Below, one piece after another: positions 1 through 7,538 of a stretch of DNA of 64,000 bases; position 1 is the stretch's first letter; every line of letters starts with the position of its first letter. The position numbers and the translations under genes were made by a program. The notes beneath the pieces were generated by a model. It searched no databases, was not told the origin of the DNA, and worked only from the letters and a program-made list of their open reading frames with translations. The stretch comes from an uncultured Gemmatimonadales bacterium (GTDB lineage: Bacteria; Gemmatimonadota; Gemmatimonadetes; JACCXV01; JAHWKZ01): contig CAMYLR010000006.1 in assembly GCA_947259315.1 (NCBI GenBank), forward strand, positions 135,687 through 199,686, read 5' to 3'.

Positions 1-249
1 GCGAAACCCTGTTTTACCAGTTATGTACTCGATCGGTTCGTGCGTGGATCGGCGACGGACATGTCCGCGGTAAGCATCGATTTCACTGGCGGTAAGCGGA
101 CGATCAAAATCGAGATAGAGATCCAACCGTCGGCAACCGAGCACATCGGCCAGCAAGTACTCCGCGGACAATCGAGGTGCGGGGATGCTACGCTTCTGAA
201 AGTACTCGGTGGTAGTGCGAACCAGCGTCAATACCGTCCAGCTCGCCAT
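1..249 (-). CDS. prmC: PrmC release-factor glutamine methyltransferase, N-terminal part (cut by window edge)
   Basis: An ATG at 249 opens a frame of 83 codons that runs off the left end of the window. The translation has the helical N-terminal substrate-binding domain of PrmC/HemK, including the motif HEPIEYITGKTGF near residues 70-82, which matches the canonical EPxxYI.G..F signature. The methyltransferase half lies outside the window. The family methylates the glutamine of the GGQ motif in RF1 and RF2, and prfA is two genes upstream. The gene starts 16 bases after the stop of the divergent PrmC-like gene at 266-1159, and an AGGAG overlaps that stop. This copy looks more canonical than its neighbour, so it is the better candidate for the housekeeping enzyme. 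Confidence 0.8.
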   Translation of the reverse strand, partial: MASWTVLTLVRTTTEYFQKRSIPAPRLSAEYLLADVLGCRRLDLYLDFDRPLTASEIDAYRGHVRRRSTHEPIEYITGKTGFR

Positions 250-265
250 TAAACGAGCCGAGCTC

Positions 266-1159
266 CTAGGCGTGGACGGCCAGGATCGCGTCCTCTTCTC
301 CGTCATCGTCCTCGAGAATCCACTTGATCTCCAGCGGGTGATCGGGATCCTCGTTGACATAATCCTCCAGACCGGGGATCTGCTCATCGTCAACCTGTAT
401 CGCGATCAATCCGCCCGGTCGCAGCCGAAGCGCTGCCTCATCCAACAGATGGCGCACGAGCTCGTCGCCGCTGGGTTCGCCAAAGAACGTCTTGAGAGGC
501 TCCCACTTGAGGCTTTCCTTGGTCAAATACTCCTCGTCGCCGGGATTCAAGTATGGCGGGACGGCACAGATGATGTCGAAGCACGGCTCCGGCCGAAACG
601 CCGACAGCCAATCGGCCGCCATCGGCTGGACTCTGTCGGCGACTCTGTGTCGGGCAGCGTTGCGCTGAATCAGATCAAGGGCCGTGGGATCGATGTCGAC
701 ACAAACCACGTGGTCGGGTTGAATCGGGCCCATCGCTAGCGAAACCCCCAGTGCCCCGCAGCCGGCCCCCAGATCCGCAATCCGCCAACTGTCGCGAGGA
801 ACAGCGCGCTCCTCGACCCACTCCTCGATTTCATCACAGAGCTCTTCGGATTGAAATCGGGGCAGGAACACGCCGTGCCGGATTTCCATGAGCTCATCAC
901 GAAAGTCGGTTACCCCAACGATGTATGGGTACGGTTCGTGTTGCTCGCGCCGTTCGACCAGCTCCCAAAACCGTCGCGCCGCATCGGGATTGACTGTCTC
1001 GTCTCCAAGTTCGTCCAGATCGTCAGGATCCTCGACCCCCAACACGTGTGCCAGCAGCCAAAGCACGCTTGTGTCGGGGAACTCGACCTTGCGCTTCTTC
1101 AACCGCTTCTCGGCTTGGTCCAGCAGTCGATCGACCGTGACGGCGGGAGCGGCCTTCAT
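266..1159 (-). CDS. Divergent PrmC/HemK-like SAM-dependent methyltransferase lacking the NPPY asparagine
   Basis: This 297-residue protein has the PrmC layout: a helical N-terminal domain (about 1-80), the EPYPYIVG linker motif (75-82) and a Rossmann methyltransferase domain with the SAM motif [10 protein letters not shown] (129-138). The acidic residue after strand 2 (VCVDID, 152-157) is also present. However, the catalytic NPPY of PrmC reads VPPY (200-203), and the usual IPRPETE reads LPRFQSE (99-105), so both substrate-facing motifs have changed. The ATG start overlaps the prfA stop by four bases (ATGA), so the two are probably translated together. A canonical prmC follows directly. It may modify another target, regulate, or be inactive; function is not established. 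Confidence 0.75.
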   Translation of the reverse strand: MKAAPAVTVDRLLDQAEKRLKKRKVEFPDTSVLWLLAHVLGVEDPDDLDELGDETVNPDAARRFWELVERREQHEPYPYIVGVTDFRDELMEIRHGVFLPRFQSEELCDEIEEWVEERAVPRDSWRIADLGAGCGALGVSLAMGPIQPDHVVCVDIDPTALDLIQRNAARHRVADRVQPMAADWLSAFRPEPCFDIICAVPPYLNPGDEEYLTKESLKWEPLKTFFGEPSGDELVRHLLDEAALRLRPGGLIAIQVDDEQIPGLEDYVNEDPDHPLEIKWILEDDDGEEDAILAVHA

Positions 1160-2223
1160 CCCGAGATCCGCTCGGCCTGATCAGCCAACACCAAGGCTTC
1201 GACTAGCTCCTCCAGATCGCCATCCAGCACGCCGTCGAGCTTGTACAGCGTCAGATTGATGCGGTGGTCGGTCACACGACCCTGCGGAAAGTTGTAGGTC
1301 CGGATCTTTGCGCTTCGGTCACCGGTACCCACCTGTGCCTTGCGGCTCTGGGCACGCTCGGCCTGCTGTTCCGCGATCCGGCGATCGAGCAGGCGGCTCC
1401 TCAAGACCTTGAGCGCTTTGGCCTTGTTCTTGTGCTGGCTCTTCTCATCCTGGCACTGAACGACCACGCCCGACGGCACGTGCGTGATTCGCACCGCGGA
1501 GTCAGTCGTATTGACGCTCTGTCCGCCGGGACCGGACGACCGAAACACATCGATCTTTAGATCGTTTTCATCGATCTCCACATCGACCTCCTCGGCCTCA
1601 GGCAGAACGGCGACAGTCGCAGCCGAGGTGTGAATCCGCCCCTGCGACTCGGTTTGGGGCACCCGTTGCACCCGATGGACGCCGCTCTCGTGGCGAAGTA
1701 CACCAAACGCACCATCGCCGTGGACGAGCGCGACCGCCTCGCGCACCCCACCGGAGTCAGAGGGCGAGACGTCGATCAGCTCGATGCGCCATCCGTGCCG
1801 TTCAGCGTACCGCGTGTACATGCGCAAGAGCTCGCTCGCAAACAGCGTCGCTTCCTCACCACCGGTTCCCGCTCGGACCTCGATCATCGCGTCTTTGTCA
1901 TCCAGCGGATCACGAGGGACCAAGAGCCGGTGCAGCTCATCGGCCAGCTCCTTGACCTCGGATTCGAGCTCCGGGATCTCCGCCCGGGCCAACTCTTTCA
2001 GATCCGAATCCTCAGATTCGCGCAACACCTCGCGATCATCTTCCAGCCTGCGGTTCACGTTCTCCCACTTCTGCGCGGCTGCCAAGATCGGCTCCAGATA
2101 CCGGTGCTCGCGAGCGAGATCACGCAGCTGATTGCGATCCTGGCTTACCTCGGGGTCGGCCAGCAACCGCTCCACTTCTGCGTGGCGCTCTCTGAGTTCC
2201 TCGATCCTCTGTGTCAAATCCAT
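1156..2223 (-). CDS. prfA: Peptide chain release factor 1 (RF1)
   Basis: This 355-residue class I release factor is of normal length. The peptidyl-tRNA hydrolysis loop GPGGQSVN is present near residue 230. The recognition region reads [14 protein letters not shown], giving the PxT tripeptide typical of RF1 (UAA/UAG reading) and not the SPF of RF2. The N-terminal helical domain and the [15 protein letters not shown] segment are also as expected. The gene lies 34 bases downstream of the rpmE terminator and overlaps the next methyltransferase gene by ATGA, forming a prfA-methyltransferase-prmC block for translation termination. Confidence 0.97.
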   Translation of the reverse strand: MDLTQRIEELRERHAEVERLLADPEVSQDRNQLRDLAREHRYLEPILAAAQKWENVNRRLEDDREVLRESEDSDLKELARAEIPELESEVKELADELHRLLVPRDPLDDKDAMIEVRAGTGGEEATLFASELLRMYTRYAERHGWRIELIDVSPSDSGGVREAVALVHGDGAFGVLRHESGVHRVQRVPQTESQGRIHTSAATVAVLPEAEEVDVEIDENDLKIDVFRSSGPGGQSVNTTDSAVRITHVPSGVVVQCQDEKSQHKNKAKALKVLRSRLLDRRIAEQQAERAQSRKAQVGTGDRSAKIRTYNFPQGRVTDHRINLTLYKLDGVLDGDLEELVEALVLADQAERISG

Positions 2224-2256
2224 GTTGGCTCTCTGCCATCAGCGCGAAAACGCAAA

Positions 2257-2279
2257 AGAGCAGGGCCCCGCCCTGCTCT
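2257..2279 (-). terminator. Intrinsic terminator after rpmE
   Basis: A perfect ten-base inverted repeat (AGAGCAGGGC / GCCCTGCTCT, three-base loop) lies between rpmE and prfA. On the minus strand it is followed by TTTTGCGTTTT. This is a good Rho-independent terminator for rpmE, so prfA may depend on readthrough or on a promoter close to its start at 2223. Confidence 0.85.
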
Positions 2280-2329
2280 CGCATTCCGCGGGTCAACCGC
2301 CAGCGCGGTTCCCGCCGTCGCTGACCTCG

Positions 2330-2608
2330 TTAGGCGTCGGCTGTCGCTTCGGCTTCCTCAGCCTCGGTTTCGGCCGAAACTTCGTCCACCGTGGTCTCGC
2401 TTTCGCCATCCGCCATGCCATACTTGGCGCGGAACTTCTCGACTCGTCCGGCTGTGTCCACCAGCTTCTGCTTGCCGGTGAAGAAGGGGTGGCAGTTGGA
2501 GCAGATCTCGATATGGATCTCGGGCACCGTGGACCGCGTCTCTATGATGTTGCCGCATGCGCAGATGATCCGAGACTCGACGTACTCGGGGTGGATTCCG
2601 CTCTTCAT
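2330..2608 (-). CDS. rpmE: 50S ribosomal protein L31 (zinc-binding type) with acidic tail
   Basis: The first 65 or so residues match L31, with the four conserved zinc cysteines arranged as CxC (in IICACGN) and CxxC (in CSNCHPFF), followed by the family core [18 protein letters not shown]31 sits on the central protuberance of the 50S subunit and helps form the bridge to 30S. At 92 residues it is longer than the usual 66-75 because of a Glu/Ala/Thr-rich acidic C-terminal extension of about 25 residues. The ATG start has a GGAG Shine-Dalgarno a few bases upstream. The four cysteines suggest the zinc-replete paralogue. Confidence 0.96.
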   Translation of the reverse strand: MKSGIHPEYVESRIICACGNIIETRSTVPEIHIEICSNCHPFFTGKQKLVDTAGRVEKFRAKYGMADGESETTVDEVSAETEAEEAEATADA

Positions 2609-2649
2609 ATTGGCTCCGGTTTTCTATGGTGAAATAACAGATTCGAGCA

Positions 2650-2679
2650 ATTAAAGGTACGGCCCAGATCGCTTTTCGA
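2650..2679 (-). promoter_or_regulatory. Candidate rpmE promoter
   Basis: On the minus strand a TTTAAT -10-like box lies 18 bases from a TCGAAA -35-like box, in the 85-base gap between lnt and rpmE. The match is moderate (five and four of six consensus bases) and the call is by eye only. Confidence 0.3.
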
Positions 2680-2693
2680 CAAGCACGCTTGGA

Positions 2694-4253
2694 TCAACCC
2701 AACCCCTTCTGCCGACCCCGCACACACAGCCCGGCCCACAGGATAAGCGCCGTCAACGGAGCCCAATTCCCCCAACGCGTATACGGTGTGTCGACCCTGG
2801 GAATCGGAAGGTCGGCGACGACGACCGCGAACGTGTACAGCGAAGTCGCTACGCGGACCCGACCCATCGGATCTACCCAGCCTGATATCCCGGTATTGGC
2901 GGCCCGCAGTACCGGCACGCGACTCTCGACGGCTCGTAGGGCCAAGTGGCTCGCGTGCTGATGCGGTGCAGCGGTGGGCCCAAACCACGCGTCGTTTGTG
3001 ATGTTGACGAGCATCTCCGCACCGTTCCGTACCAAGCGCCGAGACACGTTGGGAAACACGGACTCGTAGCAGATAGTAGCCGCAAAGCTGTACCCACTTA
3101 CAGTCCACGTGGGCCAGGTGCGGCCGGGTGCAAATTGACCGGTCCAGGATGACAACCGCTCGAAGAACGCCGTGGCAGCCCCTGGAATAAAGGGCACTCG
3201 CTCGGCTACCGGAACCAGCCGCCGCTTGGCGTAGCGGCCATCCGCGATCGCTCCTGGCCGCACCAGGTAGGCAGCGTTGTAGACGCGATAGTCGGCGGCG
3301 CTCGAGCCACTTCGACCGCTCAGCGTGTCGGCATCGTTGGTACCGGTGAAGATTGGGGCCTCGATCTCCGACGCCAGACCTGGAACCAGAGCGCGTGCTC
3401 GCGGATCGTAGCGCAAATAAACCGGCACTGCGCTTTCGGGCCACACTACGAGCTGTGGATCCTGCTCGTCCGCACGTCGGGTTAGCCGAACGAGCCGCTC
3501 AAGGGTCTCCTCGATGAACCCCGGGTCCCATTTCCGGTCCTGAGGAACATTGGGCTGAATCGCCGCCGCGCGCAGTGTGGGCCAGTCGTCGGCATCGCGC
3601 TCGAGCTGTCCCAACCGAAGCGCGCCGTAAGCCGGCGCCGCAACAGCAAGCACCGTTGCCACGACCGCCACCCGAACTGGACGCGTGCTCGGCAACAGCC
3701 GAACCAACCGGTACAGCGTCGCCGACAACCCCATCAGCCACAGCGACACCAAGTACGCGCCCCCTAGCTCCGCTGGCTGAATGAGCAGTGGATAGCCGGC
3801 TACCGCGTCGGCCGCGATGGCCCAAGTGAAGCCGAGATCACCAAACGAGCGCAACCACTCGACTGCCGTCCACGCTAGCGGAAACGCGACTACGACCGAC
3901 ACCTCGCGCTGTCGCGCCACCGCGACGGCGAGAGTTGTCAAGCCGCCGTTCAGCGCCATGACCAGGACCGCTGCGATGTAAGCCGGGACCGCCATCGCGC
4001 TGAAGCCGCTGAGGCCCGCGATCCAGTACAGGATGGCACCAAAGAACGCCAGACCAAATAGAAAGCCGCCCGTAAAAGCACGTCGCGGGCGGCGTGCATC
4101 CTCGGTTTCCAGGAATGCCAGCAACGGCCACGGCGCTACCAGCGCCAGCGGCAAGAGGTCCAACGGCGGGAAAGCGAGGGCCAACAGCAGCCCCGACACC
4201 GGCGGCCACCACCACCGGGCGGCGACCGGTGGACGATCGGCCGTCAGATTCAC
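2694..4253 (-). CDS. lnt: Apolipoprotein N-acyltransferase
   Basis: Lnt adds the third acyl chain to outer-membrane lipoproteins at the periplasmic face of the inner membrane. This 519-residue protein has about six hydrophobic segments in its first 210 residues, then a nitrilase-type (CN hydrolase) domain. The catalytic Glu is in VVWPESAVP, the Lys in YAKRRLVPVAERVPF and the Cys in ATICYESVFP. The downstream NITNDAWFG and HASHLALRAVE segments are also typical. The GTG start overlaps the stop of the upstream oxidoreductase gene by four bases. Its presence supports a diderm cell with triacylated lipoproteins, consistent with the many lipoproteins in this window. Confidence 0.95.
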   Translation of the reverse strand: MNLTADRPPVAARWWWPPVSGLLLALAFPPLDLLPLALVAPWPLLAFLETEDARRPRRAFTGGFLFGLAFFGAILYWIAGLSGFSAMAVPAYIAAVLVMALNGGLTTLAVAVARQREVSVVVAFPLAWTAVEWLRSFGDLGFTWAIAADAVAGYPLLIQPAELGGAYLVSLWLMGLSATLYRLVRLLPSTRPVRVAVVATVLAVAAPAYGALRLGQLERDADDWPTLRAAAIQPNVPQDRKWDPGFIEETLERLVRLTRRADEQDPQLVVWPESAVPVYLRYDPRARALVPGLASEIEAPIFTGTNDADTLSGRSGSSAADYRVYNAAYLVRPGAIADGRYAKRRLVPVAERVPFIPGAATAFFERLSSWTGQFAPGRTWPTWTVSGYSFAATICYESVFPNVSRRLVRNGAEMLVNITNDAWFGPTAAPHQHASHLALRAVESRVPVLRAANTGISGWVDPMGRVRVATSLYTFAVVVADLPIPRVDTPYTRWGNWAPLTALILWAGLCVRGRQKGLG

Positions 4254-5302
4254 TGCGCGTCGGTTTCGGGCGCCGGCTCCACCTTCACCTCACGCCCTTC
4301 CGCGGCAGATCGCTGAATCGCCGCCAACGCTCGAGCCAGCGTGAGCTGCTCATCTAGCGGTGGCGCCTCTTCGCGCCCGGCGACAACCTCGCCAAAGAAG
4401 GCGATTTCTCGCTCGTACGACTCCATATAGATGTTCCCGATCGACGGCTGTCCTTGTGGGGTCACATTGACGAGGCTGTCGTGCATCCGCTGAAACACGC
4501 GGATCGGATTCAACAGCCCCGAACCGTCAGTCCCGAACAGATTGAGGAAATGGTGATCCGAATCCATTAGGAAATGCCACGACGTCTCGAGGGTAATGGT
4601 CATGCCATTGGTACACTTGAGCATAGCCACAGCCGAATCTTCGACATCAACGTCGGGCCGCTGGCTGGAGAACTGCGCTACGACTCGCTCCGGCTTCGGG
4701 TAGCCGCACAGCCACAGCGTGAGGTCGAGGAGTTGGACCCCCAGGTCCATCAGAACCCCGCCACCAGCCCGACTGCGCTGATAGTGCCACGCGCCCTTCT
4801 TGAAAGCGTCGCGACGCTTGAGCCAACCCGCTCGGGCATAGAAAATCCCACCCAGGGCGTTGTCTTCGATAAAACTCTTGAGCAAGATCGAGTCGCCACG
4901 GTAGCGATTGTTCATCCCGACGAGCAGGATTCTGCCGCTGCTACGCTGCGCCTCGACGATCGTCTTCACGTCGATGGGTGTCAGGGCTAACGGCTTCTCG
5001 CACAACACGTGACGCCCAGCCTCGAGACAGCGAATCACCGCATCACGGTGGAGATCGCTGGGGAGACAAATATCAACCGCATCGATTTCGTCGATGGCTA
5101 ATAGTTCGTCAATCGACGAAACCGCGTGGCTTACGCCGGTCCGGTCTTTGAGCGCCTTCAGCTTGGTTGTCTCGTTATCACACAGCGCGATTAACTCGAC
5201 GTTGCGCAAGTGACGGTAGGCCGGGAGGTGTGCCACTTGCGCTACAGCACCGGCACCGATTAGTCCAATGCGAACCGGTCTAGACGGCTCGGCAGTCGTC
5301 AT
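4250..5302 (-). CDS. Gfo/Idh/MocA family NAD(P)-dependent oxidoreductase
   Basis: The ATG at 5302 is preferred because it leaves a 10-base gap after ispG and puts the Rossmann fingerprint IGLIGAGAVAQVAHLPAY right at the N-terminus; an open frame further upstream would overlap ispG. The 350-residue product has the family motif CEKPLAL, where the lysine usually contributes to catalysis, and the C-terminal alpha/beta substrate domain (GGGVLMDLGVQLLDL). Substrates in this family are mostly sugars or inositols, often in surface-sugar synthesis, but nothing here fixes the substrate. It sits between ispG and lnt and is probably cotranscribed with both. Confidence 0.88.
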   Translation of the reverse strand: MTTAEPSRPVRIGLIGAGAVAQVAHLPAYRHLRNVELIALCDNETTKLKALKDRTGVSHAVSSIDELLAIDEIDAVDICLPSDLHRDAVIRCLEAGRHVLCEKPLALTPIDVKTIVEAQRSSGRILLVGMNNRYRGDSILLKSFIEDNALGGIFYARAGWLKRRDAFKKGAWHYQRSRAGGGVLMDLGVQLLDLTLWLCGYPKPERVVAQFSSQRPDVDVEDSAVAMLKCTNGMTITLETSWHFLMDSDHHFLNLFGTDGSGLLNPIRVFQRMHDSLVNVTPQGQPSIGNIYMESYEREIAFFGEVVAGREEAPPLDEQLTLARALAAIQRSAAEGREVKVEPAPETDAQ

Positions 5303-5312
5303 CCGATAAGCA

Positions 5313-6368
5313 TTACAGCTCGTCCTCGATCTTGCGAACGAGGGCGTCAACCAATTCTTCCTCGGGTATGGTGTGCTCCTTTTCTCCCTTGAGGTACAAC
5401 AGCCCCTTCTGAACGCCACCCGCGATGCCGATGTCCGCTTCGCGCGACTCCCCGGGCCCGTTCACAGCGCAACCCATAACCGCGATGGTCAGGTTCTTGT
5501 CCAGATGCGCAGTCCGAGCTTCGACCTCGGCCGCCAGCTTGTGAACGTCGACATCCGCGCGACCACAGGAAGGGCAAGCGATCACGTTGATTCCGCTGGG
5601 CCGAAGTTCGAGCACCTGCAGCAGCTTCTTCGCGATCCGTGTTTCGATCAGGGGGTCATCCGCTAGCGAGATCCGAATCGTGTCTCCGATGCCCTCCCCC
5701 AGCAGCGTCCCGATGCCGGCGCACGACTTCACCGTTCCCGCCTCGACCGGGCCAGCCTCTGTCACACCGAGGTGGAGCGGGTAATCACGCAAATCGGCGA
5801 AGCGTCGATACGCGTCTATCATTTTCGGGACGTGCGACGACTTGAGCGAAACGACCACATCTCGAAAATCCATCCGCTCGAGTATCTCGCAGTGCCTGAT
5901 CGCCGATTCGACCATGCCCTCGGCGGTCGGCTCTCCATACTTCTCTAGGATATCGCGCTCAAGCGATCCACCGTTGACGCCGATGCGAATCGGTACGTCA
6001 TTCTCGCGCGCTTTCTCGACCACCGAGCGAACCCGTTTCTCACCACCGATGTTCCCCGGATTGATACGTAGCTTGTCCACTCCCGCATCGAGAGCCAACA
6101 GCGCAACCCGGTAATTGAAGTGAATGTCGGCTACCAACGGGATCGAGATACCCTCTTTGATCTCGGGTAGCGCCTCGGCACTGGCCTCATCGGGAACGGT
6201 CACCCGCACGATGTCACAACCGGCCACCTCCAGATTCCGGATCTGGTTCAACGTCGAGTCGATGTCGGTCGTCTTGGTGGTGGTCATCGATTGCACGCTT
6301 ACCGGAGCGCCGCCCCCGATGGGGACCACACCGACCATGACCTGGCGTGTCGTTCGTCTAGGTAGCAT
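5313..6368 (-). CDS. ispG: 4-hydroxy-3-methylbut-2-en-1-yl diphosphate synthase (IspG/GcpE)
   Basis: IspG performs the penultimate step of the MEP isoprenoid pathway, converting MEcPP to HMBPP with a [4Fe-4S] cluster. The 351-residue bacterial form has a TIM barrel (about 1-255) and a cluster domain. The ligands are visible as C265 and C268 (CPSCGR), C300 (MGCAVNGPGE) and E307. Start ATG gives MLPRRTTRQV, close to the usual family start. It heads a likely ispG-oxidoreductase-lnt unit preceded by an AT-rich leader. Confidence 0.97.
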   Translation of the reverse strand: MLPRRTTRQVMVGVVPIGGGAPVSVQSMTTTKTTDIDSTLNQIRNLEVAGCDIVRVTVPDEASAEALPEIKEGISIPLVADIHFNYRVALLALDAGVDKLRINPGNIGGEKRVRSVVEKARENDVPIRIGVNGGSLERDILEKYGEPTAEGMVESAIRHCEILERMDFRDVVVSLKSSHVPKMIDAYRRFADLRDYPLHLGVTEAGPVEAGTVKSCAGIGTLLGEGIGDTIRISLADDPLIETRIAKKLLQVLELRPSGINVIACPSCGRADVDVHKLAAEVEARTAHLDKNLTIAVMGCAVNGPGESREADIGIAGGVQKGLLYLKGEKEHTIPEEELVDALVRKIEDEL

Positions 6369-6405
6369 CTGTCACGCTTGAGCTAAATCCTCGAAATGCC
6401 TGTAA

Positions 6406-6439
6406 AATATAAAGTTAAGCTCACAGCACGGCTTTTCAA
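6406..6439 (-). promoter_or_regulatory. Candidate promoter region upstream of ispG
   Basis: The 89-base gap before ispG has a marked AT-rich patch. On the minus strand it holds a TTGAAA -35-like box (6434-6439), with TAACTT 16 bases away and TATATT 22 bases away. Neither spacing gives a perfect pair, so the exact promoter is uncertain. Confidence 0.25.
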
Positions 6440-6457
6440 GCCAGCCCGGGACAAACC

Positions 6458-7405
6458 TCAGAACAGGTCGATCACGAACGCGCCGCCCGGCCAACCGTCT
6501 TCAGAGTTTACCGAACGGTTCCCGATCGCGCCCTCGACGACAGCCGCAGTCGCTACATAAACGACCCCGTAGTAACGCCCCGGAGAGCTCGATCGATCGA
6601 GCGGTAAGACCAACTCGAACGACTGACTCGTCGGTTGCCACTCGATCGCCCATGGCGGCACGATCGCTCCCCTACCCTCACCATCGGGATATGGTCCACT
6701 CGGTGGGGACTGGCCGGCCGCGACCCACGCTCTCTCAACCGGCTCCTTCCGCAGGATGACCACCAGCGGTCGCTGCCCGGGGGAACGGACCCGCCCGCGG
6801 ACAACCGTCGCCGAGCGACGCCACCCCCGAACTGGGGCCTCCAGATCGATGTGTTTAGCCACGAACTCTTGAACCACGAAGACGGTGTGTCGCGTCGGGT
6901 CGACCGCGATCCCGATTCCGACGCCGGTCCGGTGCGGGTCAACGATCGACTCGCGATGACCGGCCGAACTCATCAACCACTCTTCGGCATCCTTCACCTC
7001 GAAATCAAACCAGGGGTCGGTCCTAGTCAACAAATCCGAACTGCGTTCTACTCGCCGGAAGATGTTCTCGCGTACGTGAGCGGTCCCGCCAGCTTCAGCC
7101 AGCCGCTCGTACGGCGAATCCCCGCCCCGGCCGTAGTGGCTAAAGAAATTCTCAGCCGCCATCGCCTCGGCATGAGCCTGGGCCACCACGGTAGCCAGCG
7201 AGTCGAGCGTGACCGACGGCGCGTCATTGGCGTTTCGATCCTGGTTAATCAACGTCAGCAGCTCGAGTCGCCCGTTAGCGTATCGATCTGCGATTGGAAC
7301 TGGGTCGGCGCTCGGCTCCGGCGTCGCCACGCGAGCCGATCTCGTCGTTCCGCAGGCGACAGCCACTAAGGCGAGCGACGCGCAAAGAAACTGCTGGATT
7401 TTCAC
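6458..7405 (-). CDS. CAP/SCP-domain lipoprotein
   Basis: A GTG at 7405 (another at 7417 is equally possible) gives a 315-residue protein with a lipoprotein signal peptide ending in LVAVAC-G. The central part is a CAP (SCP/PR-1) domain. It opens LLTLINQDRNAN, has ENFFSHYGRGG with the characteristic His, and continues to HVRENIF, AEEWLMSSAGHRESI and the GVGIGIAVD strand. A C-terminal beta-rich region of about 120 residues follows. Bacterial CAP proteins are extracellular or periplasmic and their activity is mostly unknown. It lies 120 bases downstream of a SpoIID-like gene, a pairing suggestive of cell-wall work. Confidence 0.82.
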   Translation of the reverse strand: MKIQQFLCASLALVAVACGTTRSARVATPEPSADPVPIADRYANGRLELLTLINQDRNANDAPSVTLDSLATVVAQAHAEAMAAENFFSHYGRGGDSPYERLAEAGGTAHVRENIFRRVERSSDLLTRTDPWFDFEVKDAEEWLMSSAGHRESIVDPHRTGVGIGIAVDPTRHTVFVVQEFVAKHIDLEAPVRGWRRSATVVRGRVRSPGQRPLVVILRKEPVERAWVAAGQSPPSGPYPDGEGRGAIVPPWAIEWQPTSQSFELVLPLDRSSSPGRYYGVVYVATAAVVEGAIGNRSVNSEDGWPGGAFVIDLF

Positions 7406-7538
7406 GAACCGCAACACCCAGGGTCGCTCAAGATGGTGGACGTCAAGGCGCGCGACGAGGGGGGATCGAGGCGTACGAAACGTACGCCGCAGATCAAACC
7501 GAGGAGTGCAACGACCACGTCCGCCATCTTCGCGACCC

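Noticed and set aside
2605-3444. A 279-codon minus-strand frame opposite register to lnt
   Set aside because: It is Arg/Ser-rich with no domain and lies wholly within the lnt and rpmE-upstream region in another frame; lnt has clear catalytic motifs.
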